Shown here: piece after piece, positions 58,249 to 64,000 of the stretch
How positions within the stretch are numbered: position 1 is the stretch's first letter
How the letters are laid out: each line of letters opens with the position of its first letter
NCBI RefSeq assembly: GCF_022899355.1
Contig: NZ_JALJCK010000004.1
Location: forward strand, 434,001-498,000
DNA length: 64,000 bases
Reading direction: 5' to 3'
DNA from: Shinella yambaruensis
Lineage (GTDB): Bacteria > Pseudomonadota > Alphaproteobacteria > Rhizobiales > Rhizobiaceae
Program-made: the position numbers and the translations under genes
The notes under the pieces: generated by a model
Database searches by the model: none
What the model saw: the letters and a program-made list of their open reading frames with translations, nothing else
Told to the model about the DNA's origin: nothing

Positions 58249-59343
58249 ATGATAAGGCGTACTCTTTTGGCGACCGCTGCCACGCTTGCGCTGTTTGGTG
58301 CCGGCGGCGCGCTCGCGCAGGAAAAAGTCGTTAACGTCTACAACTGGTCCGACTATATCGATAGCTCGATCATCGACGATTTCACCAAGGAAACCGGCAT
58401 CAAGGTCGTCTACGACGTCTACGATTCGAACGAGATCCTGGAAACCAAGCTCCTGGCCGGCGGCACGGGCTATGACGTGGTTGTGCCCACCAACACCTTC
58501 CTGCAGCGCCAGATTTCGGCGGGCGTCTACCAGAAGCTCGACAAGTCGAAGCTGCCGAACCTCAAGAACATGTGGGACATGGTCGCTGCCCGCATGGAGC
58601 CCTTCGATCCGGGCAACGAATATTCGATCAACTACATGTGGGGCACGATCGGCATCGGCTACAACAAGGCCAAGATCATGGAAGCGCTCGGCACGGACGC
58701 GATCGACAGCTGGAGCGCGATCCTCGACCCGGCCAATGCCGAGAAACTGAAGGATTGCGGCATCAACATGCTGGATTCCCCGACCGATATCATTCCGGTC
58801 GTGCTCGCCTATCTCGGCCTCAATCCCGACAGCCATGATCCGGCCGACATTGCGAAGGCCGAGGAAGCCCTCATGAAGGTGCGCCCCTTCGTGCGCAAGT
58901 TCCACTCCTCCGAGTTCATCAACGGCCTTGCCAACGGTGACATCTGCATCGCGATCGGCTGGTCGGGCGATATCTTCCAGGGCCGCGACCGCGCGGAAGA
59001 GGCCGGCAACGGCGTCGAGGTCGGCTACGTGATCCCGAAGGAAGGCACGCAGATGTGGTTCGACCAGATGGCGATCCCCGCCGATGCGCCGCATGTCGAA
59101 GAGGCCCACGCCTTCCTCGACTATATCATGCGCCCGGAAGTGATCGCGAAAGCCTCGACCTACATCCACTATGCCAACGGCAACAAGGCGGCACAGGCCG
59201 TCATGCCGAAGGAGATCCTGGAAGACACCACGATCTATCCGGATGAGGCGACGCTGGCGAAGCTCTTCACCAACACGACGCTGGATGCGAAGACGCAGCG
59301 CCTGTTCACACGGACCTGGACCAAGATCGTGACCGGTCAATAA
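58249..59343 (+). CDS. potF: polyamine-binding protein of ABC transporter (PotF-like)
   Basis: 364 residues with a signal peptide (MIRRTLLATAATLALFGAGG, cleavage after ALAQ) and the PotD/PotF fold: VVNVYNWSDYIDSSIIDDF, YDVVVPTNTFLQRQISAGVY, FIAIGWSGD-like DICIAIGWSGDIFQGRDRA. Periplasmic receptor for putrescine or spermidine. The ATG follows GGGAG. A 13-bp hairpin follows the gene. Together with the PuuA/PuuB-like genes it suggests polyamine use as nutrient. Confidence 0.92.
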   Translation: MIRRTLLATAATLALFGAGGALAQEKVVNVYNWSDYIDSSIIDDFTKETGIKVVYDVYDSNEILETKLLAGGTGYDVVVPTNTFLQRQISAGVYQKLDKSKLPNLKNMWDMVAARMEPFDPGNEYSINYMWGTIGIGYNKAKIMEALGTDAIDSWSAILDPANAEKLKDCGINMLDSPTDIIPVVLAYLGLNPDSHDPADIAKAEEALMKVRPFVRKFHSSEFINGLANGDICIAIGWSGDIFQGRDRAEEAGNGVEVGYVIPKEGTQMWFDQMAIPADAPHVEEAHAFLDYIMRPEVIAKASTYIHYANGNKAAQAVMPKEILEDTTIYPDEATLAKLFTNTTLDAKTQRLFTRTWTKIVTGQ

Positions 59344-59356
59344 CCGGTCCGCAACG

Positions 59357-59390
59357 AATTGCCCGGAAGCCTCTTCCGGGCAATTTCATT
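59357..59390 (+). terminator. terminator-like hairpin between potF and potG
   Basis: AATTGCCCGGAAG at 59357-59369 pairs perfectly with CTTCCGGGCAATT at 59373-59385, loop CCT, followed by TCATT. Same position in its operon as the aglE-aglF hairpin. Confidence 0.75.
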
Positions 59391-59422
59391 TGTGCTGCCA
59401 AGAAAAGAGATGGGGACAGGCA

Positions 59423-60565
59423 ATGAAATCTCTCGGCAATATCCGTCGTTCCTTCGCACCGTGGACGGATCCGGACGCAAAGCCATTCATCACGTTCCGC
59501 AATGTCACGAAGAGGTTCGGCGATTTCACTGCCGTCGATGATCTCACCCTCAACATCTACCACCGCGAATTCTTCGCTCTGCTCGGAGCGTCCGGCTGCG
59601 GCAAGTCCACGCTCCTGCGCATGCTCGCCGGCTTCGAGCGGCCGACCTCGGGCGAAATCATCCTCGACGGCCAGGACATCGCCGGCATCCCGCCCTACAA
59701 GCGGCCGGTCAACATGATGTTCCAGTCCTACGCGCTTTTCCCGCACATGACGGTGGAGAGCAATATCGGCTTCGGCCTCAGGCAGGACGGCATGCCGAAG
59801 AACCAGATCGCCGAGCGCGTCGCCCAGATGCTGAAGCTGGTGAAGCTCGAGAAATTCGCGAAACGCAAGCCGCACCAGCTCTCCGGCGGCCAGCGCCAGC
59901 GCGTGGCGCTCGCCCGCTCGCTCGCCAAGCGCCCGAAGGTGCTGCTGCTCGACGAACCGCTCGGCGCGCTCGACAAGAAGCTGCGCGAGGAAACCCAGTT
60001 CGAGCTGATGGACCTGCAGCAGGAACTCGGCCTCACCTTCGTTGTCGTCACGCACGACCAGGAAGAGGCGATGACCATGGCCGACCGCATCGCCGTCATG
60101 AGCCATGGCAAGGTCATCCAGGTCGCCACCCCGGCGGAAATCTACGAAGCGCCGAATTCCCGCTTCGTCGCCGACTTCATCGGCGATGTGAACATCCTCG
60201 ACGGCAAGGTCTCGGCGAGCGGCAACGGCAAGATCGAGCTTGCCACCAGCGACGGCTTCACGGTCCGCACCGCGGCTGGCCATGCGCCCGCGGCGGGCAG
60301 TGCAGCCGGCTTTGCCATCCGCCCGGAAAAGCTGAAGGTGACGCGCGCCGCGCCCGTGGATGCCTCCGTCAACGCGGCCGAGGGCGAGATCTGGGATATC
60401 GGCTATCTCGGCGACATGACGGTCTTCTACGTCAAGCTCGGCAGCGGCAAGGTCGTGAAGGCATCGATGCTGAATGCCCAGCGCGAGGTGGAGGATCCGA
60501 TCGCCTATGACGAGAAGGTCTGGGTCTCCTTCGGCGAGACGGCCGGCGTCGTGCTGAAGGATTGA
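59423..60565 (+). CDS. potG: polyamine ABC transporter ATPase (PotG-like)
   Basis: 380 residues from the ATG at 59423 (GGGGACAGG upstream). Walker A GASGCGKST, signature LSGGQRQRVALARS, Walker B VLLLDEPLGALD, switch VVVTHDQEEAMT and a C-terminal TOBE domain (about 300-375). Cytoplasmic; drives the PotH/PotI permeases. Four bases before potH. Confidence 0.93.
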   Translation: MKSLGNIRRSFAPWTDPDAKPFITFRNVTKRFGDFTAVDDLTLNIYHREFFALLGASGCGKSTLLRMLAGFERPTSGEIILDGQDIAGIPPYKRPVNMMFQSYALFPHMTVESNIGFGLRQDGMPKNQIAERVAQMLKLVKLEKFAKRKPHQLSGGQRQRVALARSLAKRPKVLLLDEPLGALDKKLREETQFELMDLQQELGLTFVVVTHDQEEAMTMADRIAVMSHGKVIQVATPAEIYEAPNSRFVADFIGDVNILDGKVSASGNGKIELATSDGFTVRTAAGHAPAAGSAAGFAIRPEKLKVTRAAPVDASVNAAEGEIWDIGYLGDMTVFYVKLGSGKVVKASMLNAQREVEDPIAYDEKVWVSFGETAGVVLKD

Positions 60566-60569
60566 CCCG

Positions 60570-61481
60570 ATGACAAAGCTCGGCTCCGCCATCTTCAGCC
60601 GCCTCGTCATCATCATTCCCTATGCCTGGCTGCTGTTCTTCTTTCTCATTCCCTTCTTCATCGTCTTCCGCATATCGCTCTCGACGACCGCGATCGCCCA
60701 GCCGCCCTACGAGCCTGTCTTCGCGCTGGCGGACGGCCTTTCCGGCCTCTTGGCGAAGATCGGCCAGTTCAGCTTCGACAATTACGTCTGGCTCACCGAG
60801 GACGCGCTCTATCTGAACGCCTATCTGTCGAGCCTCTGGATCGCCGGCGTCTCGACCCTGATCACGCTCCTGATCGGCTATCCGATCGCCTACGGCATGG
60901 CGCAGGCGCCGCGCACGCTGCGCCCGACGCTGCTGATGCTCGTCATCCTGCCGTTCTGGACGAGCTTCCTGATCCGCGTCTATGCCTGGATCGCCATCCT
61001 TAAGCCGGAGGGCCTGCTCAACCAGTTCCTCATCGGCATCGGCATCATCGATACGCCGCTGATCATCATGAACACCAACTGGGCGATCTATATCGGCATC
61101 GTCTATTCGTACCTGCCCTTCATGGTGCTGCCGCTCTATTCGGCGCTGGAGAAGATGGACAACACGCTGATCGAGGCGGCGCAGGATCTCGGCTGCCCGC
61201 AGATCTCCGCCTTCTGGAAGGTGACCTTCCCGCTCTCCATCCCCGGCATCGTCGCGGGCTGCATGCTCGTCTTCATCCCGGCCGTCGGCGAATTCGTCAT
61301 TCCGGACCTGCTCGGCGGGTCGCAGACGCTGATGATCGGCAAGACGCTGTGGAACGAGTTCAACGCGAACCGCGACTGGCCCGTCTCGGCCGCCGTCGCC
61401 ACCATCCTGCTCCTCATCCTGGTCGTGCCCATCGTGTTCTTCCAGAACGCGCAGGCGAAAGCCGAAGAGCAGGGGAGGTAA
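60570..61481 (+). CDS. potH: polyamine ABC transporter permease (PotH-like)
   Basis: 303 residues, six membrane segments, EAA loop IEAAQDLGCPQISAFWKV. Inner-membrane half of the polyamine channel. The family stretch PFWTSFLIRVYAWIAIL is present. Four bases before potI. Confidence 0.93.
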   Translation: MTKLGSAIFSRLVIIIPYAWLLFFFLIPFFIVFRISLSTTAIAQPPYEPVFALADGLSGLLAKIGQFSFDNYVWLTEDALYLNAYLSSLWIAGVSTLITLLIGYPIAYGMAQAPRTLRPTLLMLVILPFWTSFLIRVYAWIAILKPEGLLNQFLIGIGIIDTPLIIMNTNWAIYIGIVYSYLPFMVLPLYSALEKMDNTLIEAAQDLGCPQISAFWKVTFPLSIPGIVAGCMLVFIPAVGEFVIPDLLGGSQTLMIGKTLWNEFNANRDWPVSAAVATILLLILVVPIVFFQNAQAKAEEQGR

Positions 61482-61485
61482 GCCC

Positions 61486-62304
61486 ATGAACACCTGGTCG
61501 CGTTTCAACATCGTCTCGGTCGTTCTCGGCTTCGCCTTCCTCTACCTGCCGATCGTTCTGCTGGTCATCTTCTCCTTCAACGAGTCGAAGCTGGTCACGG
61601 TCTGGGCCGGGTTCTCGACCCGGTGGTACGTCTCGCTCTTCAACAACCAGGGCCTGATGGATGCCGCCTGGGTGACGATCCGCGTGGCGCTGCTGTCGGC
61701 CACCGTCGCCACCGTCCTCGGCACCATGGCGGCGCTGGCGCTGACGCGCTACACGCGTTTCCGCGGCCGGCTGCTGTTTTCCGGCATGGTCTACGCGCCG
61801 CTCGTCATGCCGGAGGTCATCACCGGCCTTTCGCTGCTCCTGCTCTTCGTCGCCATCGGTTTCGACCGCGGCTTCGTGACGGTCATGCTGGCGCACATCA
61901 CCTTCTCGATGTGCTTCGTCACGGTCGTGGTGCAGTCGCGCCTGCTCTCCTTCGACCGCTCGATCGAGGAGGCCGCAATGGATCTCGGGGCGACGCCGGT
62001 GAAGACCTTCTTCGAGGTAACGCTGCCGGTCATCGCGCCGGCCGTGCTGTCCGGCTGGATGCTGGCCCTCACGCTCTCGCTCGACGACCTCGTCATCGCG
62101 AGCTTCACCTCGGGACCCGGCGCCACGACCCTGCCGATGAAGATCTACAGCCAGGTGCGTCTCGGCGTGACGCCGGAGATCAACGCGGCCTGCACGCTGC
62201 TTATCGGCCTCGTCGCCATCGGCGTCCTCATCGCCTCGCTCATGACGAAGCGCCGCGAGGTCCAGCGCCAGCGCGACGAGCAGGCGGCCTTCGCCGGCCG
62301 TTAA
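61486..62304 (+). CDS. potI: polyamine ABC transporter permease (PotI-like)
   Basis: 272 residues, six membrane segments, with LYLPIVLLVIFSFNESK and EAA loop EEAAMDLGATPVKTFFEV, and SLDDLVIASFTSGPG typical of PotI. Second permease of the complex and last gene of potFGHI; convergent with the AsmA-like gene 15 bases away. Confidence 0.93.
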   Translation: MNTWSRFNIVSVVLGFAFLYLPIVLLVIFSFNESKLVTVWAGFSTRWYVSLFNNQGLMDAAWVTIRVALLSATVATVLGTMAALALTRYTRFRGRLLFSGMVYAPLVMPEVITGLSLLLLFVAIGFDRGFVTVMLAHITFSMCFVTVVVQSRLLSFDRSIEEAAMDLGATPVKTFFEVTLPVIAPAVLSGWMLALTLSLDDLVIASFTSGPGATTLPMKIYSQVRLGVTPEINAACTLLIGLVAIGVLIASLMTKRREVQRQRDEQAAFAGR

Positions 62305-62319
62305 GCCTGGACGGGAGCC

Positions 62320-64000
62320 CTACTGGCGGGGCTGCTGCCCCGTCAGGATGGAGATCGGCGAGATCACCGGCTCCGGCCAGGAACCGCCGACGAAGAAGCT
62401 GATCGCCGGCGTGACGACGGGAGTTTCCGCCTGCTGCCGGTCGGCGAGCGTGCCGGCCAGCGCGACGCTGCCGCTGCGATAGGGGATCATGCCGGAGAGC
62501 GTCAGCAGCTTCTCGTTGCCTTCGATCTGCGCCTTGGTCAGCTCCGCCAGGCCCCGGTCGAGCCGGGCCTCCACGTCGGCCCGGACGAAATCGAAGGATC
62601 CGTTCGACGCCTCGGAGAAGTTGAAGAAGGCGTTCTTCGCCGCCCGCTCCTCGAAGGCCTGGCGGTTGAAATGGGTGAGCGTGCCGGGTCCCATGGCCAG
62701 CCGGAAGTGGCCGGACATGTCGGACGCCGTCGTCGCCCAGAGCGGCCGGTCCGTCGACAGCTCGAAATCGGCCGAGCCGCGCCCTGCCGGCAGCGGTCCG
62801 GGCAGGGCGAGCGTGTTGACGATCGCGCCGATATCGACATTGCTCAGCGACATCTGCAGGCGCCCGCCGCCGCGGAACCCCTGCTCGGTCAGCGCGATGC
62901 GCCCGGTCAAGCGGCCGTCCATGAACTGGCTGTCGCCGATGTCGAACGAGGCGCGGCCGTTCTCGATGCGCATGCCGGCGGCAAGGTCCTGCAGGGAGAA
63001 GGGCGAGAAATCCGCGCTCTTGGCGGAAAGCCGCAGGTCCATGCCGAATTGATGGATGAAGGCGGTGTCGATGCCGGTGGTCGCCTGGTCGGCGCCGGGA
63101 AGCGGCGAGAAGGCGGTCAGGAAGGCGTGAAGGTCGATCCGGTCGAAGGCCAGCGTGCCGCCCACCTGCGGCAGGCCGTCCGGCGGCATGTTGACGTCGA
63201 GCACGCCGGTCGCCCGCGCATTGTCGAGGGTCAGCTTCAGGTCTTCCAGCTTGGCCGTGTAGCCCGCCGTCGTCACCTTCGCCTCGGCGGTGATATGGCC
63301 GAGATTGCCGACGGAGGGGATGTCCTTGCCCTGCCAGGCGAGCAGGTGGCCGAGCGACGGGGTCGACAGCGTCATGTTGCCGGCGATGAAGGCGTTTGAC
63401 GAAAGATTGGCAATCCCCTCGAAGTTCATCGTCGTCGGATCGGCGGAAAGATTGGTGCGCACATTGGCGTTGTGCCCGGCGAGCAGGGCAAGCGGATGGT
63501 CGCTGTCGAAGGTCCAGCGCGTCATTTCGCCGTTGACGACGCCCGAAAGCGCGAGATCGAGCGGCCGCCGCAGGGCCGGCCAGCCGATATTTCCGTTGAT
63601 GTCGGAAATGCGGTAGGGCGCGGTCCCGTCGCCCTGCGTGACCTCGATGACCCCGTCGAGCACGTTGATCGTGCCGATGCGCTCATCTGGAAGTTCCGGT
63701 ATCGCCTGGCCCTCGGGCGCCGATTTGGTCGCGTCGATCGCCTGCATCAGCCAGCCGCTGTGGCGCCAGTTGAAGACGCCATCGGCATCCCAGCCCACGC
63801 GGATCGTCGGCCGCATGAGGTCGAAATCGCTGAACACCGGCTTGCCGCGCACCGCACCGAAGAGGTCGAAGCTCGCCGATATGGCGTCGACATGCGCAAG
63901 CTCGCTCCTGTCGGCCGCGTCGACCATCCGCACATTGCCGAGCGTCACCCGCGGATAGGGCCAGAAGGAGAACGCCGCCTCCTGGCCGATCTCGACGTCG
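62320..64000 (-). CDS. AsmA-family protein (5' end beyond the window)
   Basis: At least 560 residues; the frame stays open to the right edge (SFWPYPRVTLGNVRMVDAAD at the visible start side), so the N-terminus with its membrane anchor is missing. AsmA features: repeated beta-rich segments, LDNARATGVLDVNM, and the C-terminal GRGSADFELSTDRPLWATT and LTLSGMIPYRSGSVALAGTL blocks. AsmA relatives are envelope proteins thought to carry lipids between the membranes. Pro/Arg ending QQPRQ. Confidence 0.85.
   Translation of the reverse strand, partial: DVEIGQEAAFSFWPYPRVTLGNVRMVDAADRSELAHVDAISASFDLFGAVRGKPVFSDFDLMRPTIRVGWDADGVFNWRHSGWLMQAIDATKSAPEGQAIPELPDERIGTINVLDGVIEVTQGDGTAPYRISDINGNIGWPALRRPLDLALSGVVNGEMTRWTFDSDHPLALLAGHNANVRTNLSADPTTMNFEGIANLSSNAFIAGNMTLSTPSLGHLLAWQGKDIPSVGNLGHITAEAKVTTAGYTAKLEDLKLTLDNARATGVLDVNMPPDGLPQVGGTLAFDRIDLHAFLTAFSPLPGADQATTGIDTAFIHQFGMDLRLSAKSADFSPFSLQDLAAGMRIENGRASFDIGDSQFMDGRLTGRIALTEQGFRGGGRLQMSLSNVDIGAIVNTLALPGPLPAGRGSADFELSTDRPLWATTASDMSGHFRLAMGPGTLTHFNRQAFEERAAKNAFFNFSEASNGSFDFVRADVEARLDRGLAELTKAQIEGNEKLLTLSGMIPYRSGSVALAGTLADRQQAETPVVTPAISFFVGGSWPEPVISPISILTGQQPRQ

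Overview
The window looks like the chromosome of an alphaproteobacterium of the Rhizobiaceae (Sinorhizobium/Ensifer, Shinella, Rhizobium or Agrobacterium relatives). Grounds: complex-flagellum flagellins of about 395 residues, the rhizobial motility genes motC, fliK (motD) and rem, an agl alpha-glucoside operon followed by Entner-Doudoroff genes, high G+C, and palindromic intergenic elements of rhizobial type. No rRNA, tRNA, CRISPR array, insertion sequence or prophage gene was seen.

Layout. 1-31.0 kb is a flagellar block: the 3' end of fliP, three flagellin genes, a stator/hook-length operon (FliH-like, motB, motC, fliK, lytic transglycosylase), the regulator rem, and then flgE-flgK-flgL-flaF-flbT-flgD-fliQ, flhA-fliR-FliJ-like, and flgJ-FlgN-like-FliL-like genes. 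31.2-32.0 kb is a WecG-type glycosyltransferase. 32.5-33.4 kb is folD. 33.6-41.5 kb is the alpha-glucoside uptake and hydrolysis locus aglR / aglEFGAK. 41.6 kb is a PilZ-like gene. 42.2-46.3 kb is the zwf-pgl-edd operon. 46.4-49.2 kb holds a putrescine-type oxidase and a glutamine-synthetase-family ligase. 49.4-54.7 kb holds a flavoprotein, a chemoreceptor, a sigma-like regulator and a VOC protein. 54.8-58.1 kb has aceA divergent from an XRE/ScfR-type regulator. 58.2-62.3 kb is a polyamine ABC transporter, and an AsmA-like gene runs off the right end.

The most unusual part is 3.2-12.1 kb, between the second and third flagellin genes. Four genes on the minus strand read as one unit: a 1359-residue protein made entirely of octapeptides (7 leading residues plus exactly 169 octads, arranged in 136-residue higher-order repeats), an O-GlcNAc-transferase-like (GT41) TPR glycosyltransferase, a glycosyltransferase apparently split by a Methyltransf_FA-like beta domain, and UDP-galactopyranose mutase. 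The octad protein is rich in Ser/Thr and begins MTSIITN, one residue different from the MTSILTN that starts all three flagellins. The intergenic region it shares with the third flagellin has three perfect TTAA-N7-TTAA (CtrA-type) boxes. I infer a flagellum- or cell-cycle-linked, glycosylated surface-fibre system; its function is not known from the sequence.

Elsewhere the genes form coherent units. Sugar uptake (AglEFGK) and hydrolysis (AglA) feed glucose towards Zwf, Pgl and Edd. AceA with its divergent regulator handles acetate. PuuA/PuuB-like enzymes and the Pot transporter take up and degrade polyamines. Both ABC operons have a strong hairpin just after the binding-protein gene.
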